DNA of 64,000 bases from Lysinibacillus sphaericus OT4b.31 (GCF_000392615.1 NZ_KB933398.1:2132691-2196690), one strand, 5' to 3'. Shown: positions 1 through 9,511, counted from the first letter of the stretch. The notes: generated from the sequence alone by a model not told the origin. Made by a program: numbers and translations.

Positions 1-361
1 AGTAAGTCGAACAGATGCCGTGAAATTAGGGTTATCAGCCCCGTTGCGACAATCGGGTGACATTGAAAACTCGGCTAGCATTAACATCATTTTTGCAGAC
101 AAGGAAGTAACGTTAAAGCAAGGTGCCATTATTGCACAGGCTCATATTCATATGACACCAGCAGATGCTTTAGCTTTACAAGTAGAAAACAATGAATTGG
201 TAGCTGTTGAAGTGGCTAGTGAACGACCTGTTACTTTTCGTGGCGTCGTTGTCCGTGTGTCAGAGGATTTTAGTTTAGAGATGCATATTGATACAGATGA
301 AGCCAATGCCGGTTTTATAGAGCAACAGGCGCAAGGGAAAATTATTAAATCATGGACGTAA
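1..361 (+). CDS. pduL: PduL-type phosphate acyltransferase, 3' part only
   Basis: Cut by the window start; frame 2 is open from the first base. The residues match the second half of the PduL family: the TDAxKLG segment, then AQAHIHM with the two metal-binding histidines, then EMHIDTDEANAG with the last metal-binding histidine. The family transfers the acyl group of an acyl-CoA to phosphate inside bacterial microcompartments. A second PduL starts 12 bp downstream, so two paralogues lie in tandem. This copy ends soon after the EANAG motif, the usual family end, and lacks the C-terminal extension of its neighbour. The N-terminal half is outside the window. Confidence 0.9.
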   Translation, partial: VSRTDAVKLGLSAPLRQSGDIENSASINIIFADKEVTLKQGAIIAQAHIHMTPADALALQVENNELVAVEVASERPVTFRGVVVRVSEDFSLEMHIDTDEANAGFIEQQAQGKIIKSWT

Positions 362-373
362 GGAGGAGGTCGG

Positions 374-1240
374 ATGCAAGAAAATTTAGTGCAAAAAATT
401 GTTGAGGAAGTATTACAGCAAGTGTTAAAAAGTCAACCTTCCCTTCAATATGATGGAAAAATCCCTATTGGTGTGTCAGCACGTCATGTCCATCTAGCAC
501 AAGCAGAAGTGGAACTGTTATTTGGTGAAAACTATCAATTGACGCCGAAATTTGAGCTTTCTCAACCCGGTCAGTTTGCCGCAGAGGAAACGGTCGTGAT
601 TGCAGGTCCGAAAGGCTCTCTTGAAAGGGTACGCATTTTAGGCCCAGCTCGTGCATTATCGCAAGTGGAGATTAGTTGGACAGATGCCATGAAAATTGGC
701 GTTAAACCACCATTGCGAATCTCAGGAGATATTAAAGGTTCAAGCCCGATTACACTGATTGGACCACAGGGTAGCGTGGTGCTATCGGAGGGACTGATTA
801 TTGCCCAAGCACATATTCATATGTCACCAGTGGATAGTAGTCGACTTCAAGTTGTGGATGGGCAGTCTGTGCAGGTCAAGGTAGAGGGGATAAGACCGAT
901 CATTTTATCGAATGTTATCATTCGTGTTTCAGAGCGCTATCGCTTAGAAATGCATATTGATACTGATGAAGCAAATGCGGGTTTAATTCAACAAGGTGCC
1001 AAGGCTGAAATCGTCAATGCACCGTCTACAGCACGTATAATCCCTATGGAAGTACAGCCAGCGGTGAAGCAAGCTGAGGAAAAATCCATCTACCATTTTG
1101 ACAAGAAGTTGCTTTCCCAAGGAGAAGTACTTGAAATAGAAGCGCAAGAAATTATTGTCTCAAAGAAGACAATCGTCACAGCATTAGCCTATGACAAGAT
1201 ACGCGAGTTAAACAAAACATTAACGATTAGCACTGGGTAA
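374..1240 (+). CDS. pduL: PduL-type phosphate acyltransferase with C-terminal extension
   Basis: 288 residues, longer than the usual 200-220. Two PduL beta-barrel halves are visible: SARHVHL (about 35-41), LSQPGQFAAEETV, RILGPAR, AQAHIHMS and EMHIDTDEANAG, including all the histidines expected to hold the metal. The first 20 residues (LVQKIVEEVLQQVLK) form an amphipathic helix like the encapsulation peptides of cargo proteins (inference). After about residue 220 comes an extra tail with EIEAQEIIVSKKTIVTALA, similar to a small module seen on other microcompartment proteins (from memory). RBS AGGAGG lies just upstream of the ATG. Same operon as the shell genes. Confidence 0.92.
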   Translation: MQENLVQKIVEEVLQQVLKSQPSLQYDGKIPIGVSARHVHLAQAEVELLFGENYQLTPKFELSQPGQFAAEETVVIAGPKGSLERVRILGPARALSQVEISWTDAMKIGVKPPLRISGDIKGSSPITLIGPQGSVVLSEGLIIAQAHIHMSPVDSSRLQVVDGQSVQVKVEGIRPIILSNVIIRVSERYRLEMHIDTDEANAGLIQQGAKAEIVNAPSTARIIPMEVQPAVKQAEEKSIYHFDKKLLSQGEVLEIEAQEIIVSKKTIVTALAYDKIRELNKTLTISTG

Positions 1241-1277
1241 AGCGAGTAATCTAGCCTAGGGTAAAGAGGGTGAATGC

Positions 1278-1562
1278 ATGCAAATGGGAAGAGTCATTGG
1301 CAGTGTATGGGCGACAAGGAAGGAAGAAGGGTTAAATGGTTTAAAATTATTAATCATTCAACCTATCGACTCAAATCAACAGCCGATTCGCACTGAAATT
1401 GTGGCAGCAGACCGAATAGGGGCTGGTGTTGGAGATGATGTACTCATAACAAGTGGTGGGTCATCACGTTACATTATGAAAGAGAATCCATTGCCCATTG
1501 ATGCAGTCGTTATCGGCATTATTGATTCTACAGAAGTTATGCGAGGTGAGGGAAATGAGTAG
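1278..1562 (+). CDS. Microcompartment vertex protein, EutN/CcmL family (BMC-P)
   Basis: 94 residues, the normal size of a BMC-P pentamer subunit that caps the vertices of a microcompartment shell. The N-terminus MQMGRVIGSVWATRK and the central AADRIGAGVGDDVLITSGGSSR are hallmarks of the family. The start was chosen to keep MQ-x-GRVIG, with AGAGGG just upstream; ATG codons also occur at 1274 (other frame) and 1284. Its last codons overlap the start of the hexameric shell gene by 8 bp, which suggests translational coupling. Confidence 0.93.
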   Translation: MQMGRVIGSVWATRKEEGLNGLKLLIIQPIDSNQQPIRTEIVAADRIGAGVGDDVLITSGGSSRYIMKENPLPIDAVVIGIIDSTEVMRGEGNE

Positions 1563-1908
1563 CGCAATTGGAATGATTGAAACAAAGGGATTAATCGGCT
1601 CGTTAGAAGCAGCCGACGCAATGATTAAGTCCTCCGATGTGACCATTGTGAAACAGGAATTTGTCGATGGTGGGATTGTGACAATCGTTGTCAAAGGAGA
1701 TGTTGGCTCAGTACAAGCTGCAGTCGATGCTGGTAAGGCGGCAGCGATGCGTGTCGGTGAATTACTAGGCGCACATGTGATTCCTAGACCGGATGATGAT
1801 GTCTATCACATGATTAATGGACCACAAACCCCGAAGAAAAAGCCGTTACCTGCACGTGCCAAAAAAACAACAGAAACAGCGGCTAGTGAAGGTCGAGGTG
1901 AGTCGTAA
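1555..1908 (+). CDS. Microcompartment hexameric shell protein (BMC-H, EutM/PduA-like)
   Basis: 117 residues from the ATG at 1555, preceded by GAGGTGAGGG; an upstream in-frame start would bury the gene in eut[30 protein letters not shown] and [17 protein letters not shown] are typical of the BMC-H fold that tiles shell facets. After [12 protein letters not shown] there is a further tail of about 28 residues rich in K, P, A and T, longer than in EutM or PduA and probably disordered. Its stop shares the base at 1908 with the malate dehydrogenase start. Confidence 0.94.
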   Translation: MSSAIGMIETKGLIGSLEAADAMIKSSDVTIVKQEFVDGGIVTIVVKGDVGSVQAAVDAGKAAAMRVGELLGAHVIPRPDDDVYHMINGPQTPKKKPLPARAKKTTETAASEGRGES

Positions 1909-2852
1909 TGGCTTTTCAAAAAAGTAAAATTGCAGTGATTGGTGCTGGTCATACAGGAGCAACGTTAAGCTTATTTTTAGCTCAAAAAGAGTTAGGCGAC
2001 GTTGTACTGTTAGACATTCCGGAGGCAGAAAATCCTACCAAGGGAAAGGCACTTGATTTACTACAAACAGGACCGATTGAAAAGTTCAATGTCTCGATAA
2101 CAGGAACAAGTAATTATGAGGATATAGCGGATGCAAAAATCGTCGTTATTACAGCAGGCATTCCACGCAAACCTGGCATGAGTCGAGATGATTTAGTGAC
2201 AACGAATGCGAAAATTATTAAACAAGTATCCGCTCAAATCAAAAGATATGCACCACAAAGTATTGTGCTCGTACTAAGTAACCCAGTAGACGCCATGACT
2301 TATGTTTGCTATAAGGAGACTGGTTTTGCGAAAAATCGTGTAATCGGACAATCAGGTGTATTGGATACAGCACGATTTAACACATTCGTAGCACAAGAGT
2401 TACACATTGCACCAGAGGATGTCTCAGGTTTCGTATTAGGCGGTCATGGAGATGAAATGGTGCCGCTCATTCGCTATTCTTATGCAGGTGGCATTCCACT
2501 AGAAAAACTGATTCCCCAAGAAAGATTACAGCAAATAGTGGAACGCACGCGTAAAGGTGGCGGCGAAATTGTTGGTTTGTTAGGTAATGGAAGTGCCTAC
2601 TATGCACCAGCTGCGGCCTGTGCCCAAATGGTGGAAATCATCATGAAAGATCAACGAAAAATTATTCCTTCCATAGCCCTGTTAGAAGGCGAGTACGGCT
2701 ATCACCAATTATTTTTAGGTGTACCGACAATTCTAGGCGGAAATGGTATCGAATCGGTCATCGAATTACAGCTGACAAATGAAGAAAAAGCAGCCCTGCA
2801 TCATTCAGCAGAGGCGGTCCAACAAGTATTGAAAATTTTCCAAAATATATAA
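1908..2852 (+). CDS. mdh: Malate dehydrogenase, LDH/MDH family
   Basis: 314 residues. N-terminal NAD-binding Rossmann motif [23 protein letters not shown] with the two arginines that favour malate over lactate; SNPVD; and the catalytic histidine in [10 protein letters not shown]. The start overlaps the shell protein stop by one base, so it is part of the microcompartment operon. It may regenerate NAD inside or beside the shell (inference). No encapsulation helix is visible at either end. Lactate/malate-type dehydrogenases occur in some microcompartment loci, for example those of Planctomycetes (known); the substrate here may differ from malate. Confidence 0.9.
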   Translation: MAFQKSKIAVIGAGHTGATLSLFLAQKELGDVVLLDIPEAENPTKGKALDLLQTGPIEKFNVSITGTSNYEDIADAKIVVITAGIPRKPGMSRDDLVTTNAKIIKQVSAQIKRYAPQSIVLVLSNPVDAMTYVCYKETGFAKNRVIGQSGVLDTARFNTFVAQELHIAPEDVSGFVLGGHGDEMVPLIRYSYAGGIPLEKLIPQERLQQIVERTRKGGGEIVGLLGNGSAYYAPAAACAQMVEIIMKDQRKIIPSIALLEGEYGYHQLFLGVPTILGGNGIESVIELQLTNEEKAALHHSAEAVQQVLKIFQNI

Positions 2853-2896
2853 TCGCAGAGCAAAGCACTATAAATAGCACGCTTGCTCAGCCACTT

Positions 2897-2926
2897 GGAT
2901 ATATATTTATCCCCAAATATATATCC
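2897..2926. repeat. Perfect 12-bp inverted repeat after mdh
   Basis: GGATATATATTT and AAATATATATCC flank a 6-base loop, 45 bp after the mdh stop. There is no T-run on either side, so it may be an mRNA 3'-end stabiliser rather than a classic terminator. Confidence 0.5.
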
Positions 2927-3033
2927 TGATATAAGACTTTGCTGTAATTTTGAATTGCGAAACCCATAGAAATTACGCTTGAAAGCCATTTTAATATCTT
3001 GCTTGAAAACCCCAAAAAAATTAATATAGAATC

Positions 3034-3078
3034 AGCAGTTCTCTTCAAGCGTGAAAACGTTAGAGGGAACTGCTTTTT
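3034..3078 (+). terminator. Rho-independent terminator of the microcompartment operon
   Basis: AGCAGTTCTCTT pairs with AGAGGGAACTGCT through about 12 pairs including two G-U, followed by TTTTT. It is the first good hairpin with a U-tract after mdh. Confidence 0.65.
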
Positions 3079-3210
3079 GCATTTACGCAAAAACTTCGAA
3101 TCCCCGTAGAGGTCAGTAAAAACTATATATCGTTGTGCGCTGTCGAACACTAGCCTATATTGCTTACGTTTCGTTCAAGGTTTCACCTGTCGTTACTGCA
3201 AACATCCATC

Positions 3211-3410
3211 ATGTAATTCCGCTTACTAGGATGTAGGACACAGTATTTGGGGATTATATACAGGCCTACTTTACATAAAACCACGGGAGTCTCATGATGC
3301 TTGAAATCCTTTAATAGAAAGTGAAGACTACTGTACTCCATGTAATGCCGTTTAATATGATGATGTATACAATATTTGGTAATTGTATACAGGCCTACTT
3401 TAAACAAAAT
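3211..3410. repeat. Two imperfect direct repeats of about 70 bp
   Basis: Unit 1 is about 3211-3280 and unit 2 about 3340-3410. Both start with ATGTAATKCCG and share a TATTTGG segment and TATACAGGCCTACTTTA. Read on the minus strand both units give related peptides (KVGLYTITKYC and KVGLYIIPKYC). I see no convincing gene start, so I call it a duplicated intergenic segment or a decayed reading frame. The rest of 2853-3493 holds only the hairpins listed separately. Confidence 0.55.
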
Positions 3411-3493
3411 TTTGAAGTTGACTTTGCCCTTAGGGAAAGGTGTATAACTGAATGGAACAAGATGTGTATAAAAAAAGGAATGGAGGTGGCTTT

Positions 3494-4330
3494 TTGCTAT
3501 CAATTGGAGAATTTTCAAAGATATGCGGCGTATCTACTAAAACGCTGCGATATTATGCCGAAATAGGTTTGATTACGCCTGATGACATAAATACTGAAAA
3601 CGGTTATCGGTATTATTCTATCAAGCAACTAAAAAAGATGCTCTTTATCAATCGTTTGAAATCCTATCATTTTTCTCTGGAAGAAATTAAAGTCCTGGTG
3701 GAATTGGAAGCCGATCTAGCAGAAGAGAAAATTTGTAGTGCTTTTAATCGCAAAAAAAGAGAAATGGAGAGAGAACTAAATACGTTAGCATATACCCTCA
3801 AACAAATGAGCACGGATATTGAACATATAGAGAAGGGCATACCCATAATGTCTTACCTTGACAAGTTTGACGTTCAGCTAGTTGAAACGCAGCCAATGAC
3901 GATCCTTTACATGCGTCAAATCCTGAGTAGTGATGACTTTGATTTGGGCTATGGAAAATATTTCAGCACGCTATATGAAAAGATTGCAATCGAAAACCTT
4001 ACTATGTTAGGTATGCCAATGACTTTTTATCACAGCACGGAGTTTAATCCTACTGGCAATGATACAGAGTTTGCTATTCCAGTTAAAGAGGCTGTCAAAG
4101 CAACGAGAGATTTGCCGGGATGCCTTTGTGCGAAGTCCGTTTTAAAGGGGGGATATCCAGAATTGACATCTGTATACGCAAACCTAATGGCATGGATAGA
4201 AAATGAAGGTTATGAGTTGGTGAAATCACCATATGAAGTATATATTACCGACCCTAGTGAAGCCGCAGCTATTCCTGAGGATATGATTACCGAAGTGTAC
4301 TTTCCTGTAAAGAAAAAAGCAACAAGATAA
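3494..4330 (+). CDS. MerR family transcriptional regulator with effector-binding domain
   Basis: 278 residues from the TTG at 3494, chosen because GGAGG sits 7 bp upstream and the protein then starts MLSIGEFSKICGVSTKTLRYY, the normal MerR beginning; an ATG 42 bp upstream would add a non-conserved leader. Winged-helix domain about 1-70, coiled-coil dimer helix about 75-115, and a C-terminal GyrI/BmrR-like domain (about 125-278) that usually binds small lipophilic ligands. It is followed after 33 bp by a serine hydrolase, probably in one transcript; it may control that gene (inference). Confidence 0.88.
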   Translation: MLSIGEFSKICGVSTKTLRYYAEIGLITPDDINTENGYRYYSIKQLKKMLFINRLKSYHFSLEEIKVLVELEADLAEEKICSAFNRKKREMERELNTLAYTLKQMSTDIEHIEKGIPIMSYLDKFDVQLVETQPMTILYMRQILSSDDFDLGYGKYFSTLYEKIAIENLTMLGMPMTFYHSTEFNPTGNDTEFAIPVKEAVKATRDLPGCLCAKSVLKGGYPELTSVYANLMAWIENEGYELVKSPYEVYITDPSEAAAIPEDMITEVYFPVKKKATR

Positions 4331-4363
4331 AGAATCTATCAAAAATTTTAGGAGGACTGTCTC

Positions 4364-5386
4364 ATGCAAAAAAATTACTGGCCAACTGCAACTTGGCAAG
4401 CCGTAGATCCTGAAAATGTGAAAATGGACGCGAACAAGCTTTCAGAGCTTGAACCGAAGATAAAATCTGAGTACAGCAATATCAATGGGATTGTTGTGGT
4501 GAGAAATGGCAGTATTGCTTATGAAAGATACTTTCATGGATATGGTCCGGATGACACGTATCATGTGGCTTCTGTAACAAAAAGTATCCTATCTGCGCTC
4601 ATTGGTATTGCCATCCATGCAGGTTATATTAGTGATGTAAATCAGAAGGTGCTAGCTTTTTTCCCCGAATATGTTCCTGATGCTACTGACAAACAGAAAC
4701 AAGAAATCACCATACGCCATCTTCTTACAATGACAGCTCCCTATCCATTTGCAGATTGGCATGAGCCATTAGACAAATTGTGTCAACAAGCAGACTGGGT
4801 AAAATACACCCTAGACATGTTGGGTGAACAGGGTGAAATCGGTACTTTTAAATATTCCACTTCAGGAGCGCATCTGCTTTCAACCATCATGACTCGTAGT
4901 ACAGGCAAAAATGCCAGAGCATTTGCCAACGAGCATTTATTCAGTCCTATTGGCATGAGAACAATCCCTGATTATGACATGAAATCATTTGGCTTTGAAG
5001 ATTTATTTGGGCAAAATGTGAAAGGCTGGGTGGAAGATCCAAAGGGCAATGCCACTGGTGGATGGGGACTAACACTAACGGCCCGTGATATGGCCCGTTT
5101 TGGATTGCTCTATTTGAACGGCGGTCAGTGGGATAATCAGCAAATTATTCCGACATCATGGATCAGCGAATCTACTGCGATGAATCCCAATAACTACGGC
5201 TACCTATGGTGGTTAAAACAAGAGGACGGGGTGTCTGCTTACTTAGCACTAGGCGATGGCGGCAATGTCATTTGTTGCATTCCAGAAAAAGACTTAGTGA
5301 TAGCCATTGTCTCTACATTCATCATGAATCCCCTTGATAGATGGACGCTCATTAAGGAACAGATTATGCCAGCAATACTAGAGTAA
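4364..5386 (+). CDS. Serine hydrolase, class C beta-lactamase-like fold
   Basis: 340 residues. SxxK nucleophile motif S-V-T-K at 70-73, a Y-S-T in FKYSTSGAHL in the place of the usual YxN, and LGDGGNVI in the place of the KTG/HxG box. There is no signal peptide or membrane segment, so it is probably cytoplasmic. The family includes esterases, peptidases and self-resistance enzymes; the substrate cannot be read from the sequence. RBS AGGAGG lies upstream of the ATG. Paired with the MerR gene. Confidence 0.85.
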   Translation: MQKNYWPTATWQAVDPENVKMDANKLSELEPKIKSEYSNINGIVVVRNGSIAYERYFHGYGPDDTYHVASVTKSILSALIGIAIHAGYISDVNQKVLAFFPEYVPDATDKQKQEITIRHLLTMTAPYPFADWHEPLDKLCQQADWVKYTLDMLGEQGEIGTFKYSTSGAHLLSTIMTRSTGKNARAFANEHLFSPIGMRTIPDYDMKSFGFEDLFGQNVKGWVEDPKGNATGGWGLTLTARDMARFGLLYLNGGQWDNQQIIPTSWISESTAMNPNNYGYLWWLKQEDGVSAYLALGDGGNVICCIPEKDLVIAIVSTFIMNPLDRWTLIKEQIMPAILE

Positions 5387-5713
5387 ATATATATTCGCCA
5401 TGGGTCAAGGTCTTAGTACGTTTAGAGTGGGGGGAAACATCTTGGTAGGGGTGAAGTTGGGTGTGTGGAAGAAGCGCTCAGGTAGGCTTCACCATCGCCC
5501 GGATCAGCAGAAAGCCCCACTCAATCAAGAGCCTCCCACCCCTCAAGTAAAACCCCCCCATCAACCGAGGAAACATTCCGGAAAAGCGAATATATACAGG
5601 CATGGAATCAACAACAAGTATATTTACCGGAGGCTAAATACTTAAAAAGTCCATAATATCCAAAATTTTCGAAAATATGATAAAATAGTAGCGAGAAAAA
5701 GGAGGATGATGGC
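5387..5713. other. Intergenic region with no supported gene
   Basis: An 81-codon frame at 5400-5645 has biased composition (G-rich then C-rich), no ribosome binding site and no recognisable motif, so I do not call it. Near the right end, TATGATAAAAT could be the -10 region for the carboxypeptidase gene, but no matching -35 is seen. Confidence 0.5.
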
Positions 5714-7210
5714 ATGGCCGTACAACGATTTATAGACTATGTGAAGAAAATGGAACATTATGAAGAAGCGCTTGGTGTGATTTATTGGGATATGCGCACG
5801 GGGGCACCTAAGAAGGGACTAACCCAGCGCTCTGAAGTGATTGGGACGCTATCAGCCTCACTATTTGACATGCAAACGAGTGAAGAATTAGGGGAGCTGC
5901 TTACGGATCTTGAAGCGCAAAAGGAAGAGCTCGATCATGTCACACTGCGCTTAGTCGAGGAAGTGCGCAAAAACTACGACAATAATAAAAAAATTCCTGC
6001 ACATGAGTACAAGGAATTCGTGATTTTGCAATCGAAAGCGGAAGCGATTTGGGAAGAGGCGAAAGCACAAAATAATTTTGCGCTATTTTTACCATATCTA
6101 GAAGAAATCATTACTTGGCAAAAGAAATTCATCGGTTATTGGGGCATGAAAAATGGCTCTCCATACAATACATTACTGGACCAATATGAGCCAGAGATGA
6201 CAACGGAAATTTTAGACCGTGTTTTTGGGGAGTTACGCGCAACGATTGTATCGCTCGTACAAAAAATTACTGCATCATCAAATAAACCAGATACCAGCGT
6301 ATTATTTAAGCATTTCCCTCAAGAGGAACAACGAGCACTGTCACTAGAAATTTTAGCGCAACTTGGTTATGACTTTGATGCTGGTCGTTTAGACGAAAGT
6401 GTCCATCCGTTTATGATTGGTTTAAATCATGGGGATAACCGTATTACAACGAAATATGATGAAGCTGATTTCCGTTCGGCAATATTTGGTACAATTCATG
6501 AGTGTGGACATGCCATGTATGAACAAAATATTGATGAGCAGCTTGATGGTTTACCTTTAGCGCAAGGCACATCGATGGGCATACACGAATCCCAATCATT
6601 GTTTTATGAAAACTTTGTCGGTAGAAATGAAAAGTTTTGGGAGCATAATTATGAGCGCCTGCAAAAGTATTCACCGGCACAATTTGGTCATGTTGCATTA
6701 GACGATTTCCTGCGTGCTATTAATATGGTGGAACCGTCACTAATACGTATTGAAGCAGATGAGTTAACGTATGCACTGCATATTATGATCCGTTATGAGA
6801 TTGAGCGTGACTTGTTCAATGGCGACTTGCAAGCTAAAGATTTACCACAAGTTTGGAATGCTAAGTATGAGGAATACTTAGGCATTCGACCGCAGACAGA
6901 TGCTGAAGGGGTACTGCAAGATATGCACTGGTCAGGTGGCATGTTTGGTTATTTCCCATCCTATGCCTTAGGTCTGATTTATGCAGCACAGTGGAAGCAT
7001 GCGATGGACAAGGATATTCCAAACTTTGATGACCTGCTAGCAAGAGGCGAGCTCCTGCCAATTCGTGAATGGCTAACGGCTAAAGTGCATCAATATGGCG
7101 CACTGAAAAAGCCTTTCGAGCTACTACAAGCGGCGACAGGGGAAGGCTTGAATGGCAACTATCTAGCAAACTATTTACAAGACAAGTATACGAAACTGTA
7201 TCAGCTATAA
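5714..7210 (+). CDS. Carboxypeptidase Taq family metallopeptidase (M32)
   Basis: 498 residues, the usual length for M32. Zinc motif HECGH at 262-266, with the following IHESQSLFYEN that carries the third zinc-ligand glutamate. The family removes C-terminal residues (not proline) from peptides in the cytoplasm. The start ATG has GGAGG 8 bp upstream. It stands alone and is followed by a strong bidirectional terminator. Confidence 0.93.
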   Translation: MAVQRFIDYVKKMEHYEEALGVIYWDMRTGAPKKGLTQRSEVIGTLSASLFDMQTSEELGELLTDLEAQKEELDHVTLRLVEEVRKNYDNNKKIPAHEYKEFVILQSKAEAIWEEAKAQNNFALFLPYLEEIITWQKKFIGYWGMKNGSPYNTLLDQYEPEMTTEILDRVFGELRATIVSLVQKITASSNKPDTSVLFKHFPQEEQRALSLEILAQLGYDFDAGRLDESVHPFMIGLNHGDNRITTKYDEADFRSAIFGTIHECGHAMYEQNIDEQLDGLPLAQGTSMGIHESQSLFYENFVGRNEKFWEHNYERLQKYSPAQFGHVALDDFLRAINMVEPSLIRIEADELTYALHIMIRYEIERDLFNGDLQAKDLPQVWNAKYEEYLGIRPQTDAEGVLQDMHWSGGMFGYFPSYALGLIYAAQWKHAMDKDIPNFDDLLARGELLPIREWLTAKVHQYGALKKPFELLQAATGEGLNGNYLANYLQDKYTKLYQL

Positions 7211-7213
7211 ACG

Positions 7214-7251
7214 AAAAAGCGATTTCTCTATTACAGAGAAATCGCTTTTTT
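7214..7251. terminator. Bidirectional terminator between carboxypeptidase and cytochrome oxidase
   Basis: AAAAAGCGATTTCTCT pairs perfectly with AGAGAAATCGCTTTTT around a 5-base loop, with T-runs on both strands. It serves the convergent M32 and oxidase genes. Confidence 0.9.
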
Positions 7252-7268
7252 AAATGAAGATGCATGTG

Positions 7269-8930
7269 TTACCAAAGCTTATAGCCTTTTGAACCAGGAG
7301 GTGCATTCGAAATAATATCAATTATTGGAACGGTGTATGCAAATAAAATTAATGCCACTAAAATAACGATCCATAGTTTGAAGTTTTCTAAAATGGCAGG
7401 TGTATGGCCACTGTGTTCATGTACTTCACTCACTGGGAATTCTTCTTCACCTTTTGGAGCGAACCAAGCTAGTTTTACAACGATATACATGATTACTAGA
7501 ATGGCAATGAATAGAATGGTACCACCAACTGCTTGCGCAATTTGATAAGGAATCCAATCATATGCTTGTTGAGCGCCACCATACTCAGAGTAATCTGAGC
7601 GACGGGGTGCACCGATAAGACCTGCGATATGCATAGCAGAAGACATAATGGTCATACCAACTGCCCATAAAATCCCAGCGAAATTACCAAGATTGTTTAA
7701 AGATTTTGTTAGCGTACGACCTGTTAAATGCGGAATTAACCAGAACGCAGCACCGAAGTAAGTTAATACGACAGCCGTAGCAATTGTTAAATGGAAATGT
7801 CCAGTTACCCAAATGGTGTTATGGATTAATTGGTTCATTTGATAGGATGCATTGACGATCCCGCCAGCACCACCAGGAATAAACGATACCATACCGATAA
7901 ATGGTACAAAGAAACGTACATCAGTCCACGGTAACTTTTTGAACCAACCGAATAGACCTTTACCACCTAATTCACGACCGCGTAATTCAAACATTGCGAA
8001 CATAGAGAAGGCTGTCATTAGGGACGGTACGATGACGGCAAATGTTAAAATAACTTGAATGAATTTCCATGTAGCATCAATACCAGGTTCTGTTAATTGG
8101 TGATGAATCCCAACTGGTACAGAGAATAGTAAGAAAAGAATAAATGCTAGTCTAGCTAGAGAATCCGAGAAAATTTTCCCGCCAATTATTTTTGGAATCA
8201 TCGTATACCACACCATATAAGCTGGTAATAACCAGAAGTATACGAGGGCATGCCCGAAATACCAGAATAATGTTCGAGATAAGGCAACATCAACCCGTTC
8301 GATGAAACCTAATGACCAAGGCAGTAACTGGAATAGGACAGAAACCGCTACACCTAGCGTTGCAACGAACCACATAAGGTTGTTAATGACAACCATAAAT
8401 GATAGTAATGGGCTCGGTTGACCGCTTCCTTTGTTTTCTTTACGCCATTGCGTATAGCGTAAAATTTGACCTGCACCGCCAACCCAAGAACCTACAACGA
8501 CTAAAGTTAAGCCTAAATAGAAAATCCAGTGTGCTTGGAGTGGGGCATAGAAAGTATATAGAACGGTTGCTTTATTTAGTAAAACCATTGTTGCTGCAGC
8601 TGCTGTACCAATCGTCATTAGCCAGAAACCAATCCAACCAAGACGACGTTGAAAAGCTGAGAATGTACCAGAAGTACGGCTTACACTGGCAATTTGGAAA
8701 CCGAAAATAAAGTACGTTGTTAAAATAAGACCGAGTAAGATACCATGTACTGTTAAAACTTGATAATAACCAATACCTGCTGGTAACGTGAATTGACCAG
8801 AACGGACAAACACTTGTAATAAACCTGCAAGACCACCTAATAATAATGCGATAAATGCGACATAAATATGCGCCATCGCGAGCTTCGCATCACGACGATC
8901 CACCTTTGTCAAATTATTCGTGAGACTCAT
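7269..8930 (-). CDS. cbaA: ba3-type cytochrome c oxidase subunit I (family B haem-copper oxidase)
   Basis: 553 residues with about 12-13 membrane helices. Metal ligands: H62 (low-spin haem), GHALVYFWLLPAY with H227 and Y231 (CuB ligand and its cross-linked tyrosine), H276-H277 (CuB pair), and HFH at 378-380 (haem ligands). The H-x3-Y spacing and short sequence fit the ba3/b(o/a)3 group rather than aa3 CtaD. It is the terminal oxidase core that reduces O2 and pumps protons. Its start overlaps the subunit II stop by 17 bp. Confidence 0.94.
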   Translation of the reverse strand: MSLTNNLTKVDRRDAKLAMAHIYVAFIALLLGGLAGLLQVFVRSGQFTLPAGIGYYQVLTVHGILLGLILTTYFIFGFQIASVSRTSGTFSAFQRRLGWIGFWLMTIGTAAAATMVLLNKATVLYTFYAPLQAHWIFYLGLTLVVVGSWVGGAGQILRYTQWRKENKGSGQPSPLLSFMVVINNLMWFVATLGVAVSVLFQLLPWSLGFIERVDVALSRTLFWYFGHALVYFWLLPAYMVWYTMIPKIIGGKIFSDSLARLAFILFLLFSVPVGIHHQLTEPGIDATWKFIQVILTFAVIVPSLMTAFSMFAMFELRGRELGGKGLFGWFKKLPWTDVRFFVPFIGMVSFIPGGAGGIVNASYQMNQLIHNTIWVTGHFHLTIATAVVLTYFGAAFWLIPHLTGRTLTKSLNNLGNFAGILWAVGMTIMSSAMHIAGLIGAPRRSDYSEYGGAQQAYDWIPYQIAQAVGGTILFIAILVIMYIVVKLAWFAPKGEEEFPVSEVHEHSGHTPAILENFKLWIVILVALILFAYTVPIIDIISNAPPGSKGYKLW

Positions 8931-9408
8931 TTGGATCCACCACCTTTAGCATAGAGTGCATCATCGTATGTCCTGTACCACAGTACTCATTACATACGAT
9001 TAAAAACTCGCCTACTTTATTTACTTCTGTAACATATTCAGAAATATAACCAGGCTCAAGCATCATGTTAATATTTGTGCCGGCAATCTCAAAGCCGTGT
9101 ATGACATCTTCACTTGTACCGATGAATTTCACTTTTGCTCCAAGCGGCACTTCGATTTCAGGGGGATTGTAATAGAATGCAGAAGCTAAAACAACAACTT
9201 CATAATCCCAATCCTTCCCCTCCACTTTATGGACGCCAGGGTTATCGAATGGCGCAATTTCTTTTGCTTTCTCGTAATCCAGTGTTTTTTTACCGTTGTT
9301 CGGATGTGAGCCTTGATGGAATGCACCAATGCCGAGAATAACGAGGAATGCCACTAAAGTAGTGACTCCAAACACTAGCCAATATTTCTCATACTTATGT
9401 AAGTGCAT
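8914..9408 (-). CDS. cbaB: ba3-type cytochrome c oxidase subunit II (CuA protein)
   Basis: 164 residues. One N-terminal membrane helix (about 10-30) followed by an outside CuA cupredoxin domain with H104, C139, E141, C143, H147 and M150 (motif CNEYCGTGHTMM). It takes electrons from cytochrome c. Shorter than subunit II of aa3 oxidases and without a fused cytochrome c, as usual for the ba3 type. It overlaps cbaA and lies 170 bp after the small-subunit gene. Confidence 0.94.
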   Translation of the reverse strand: MHLHKYEKYWLVFGVTTLVAFLVILGIGAFHQGSHPNNGKKTLDYEKAKEIAPFDNPGVHKVEGKDWDYEVVVLASAFYYNPPEIEVPLGAKVKFIGTSEDVIHGFEIAGTNINMMLEPGYISEYVTEVNKVGEFLIVCNEYCGTGHTMMHSMLKVVDPNESHE

Positions 9409-9511
9409 ATATCTCTGTCCCTTCTTTCTTAAATCAATTACAACTTGCTGAAAATGCTTAACCCGCTGCAGCTATGCTTATGGGCAAAAACACATTGGTA
9501 AATCTTCACCG

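Noticed and set aside
1908-2852. L-lactate dehydrogenase
   Set aside because: The substrate loop reads [12 protein letters not shown] with arginine where LDH has glutamine, which favours malate dehydrogenase.
5400-5645. 81-codon frame after the serine hydrolase
   Set aside because: No RBS, biased composition and no recognisable motif.
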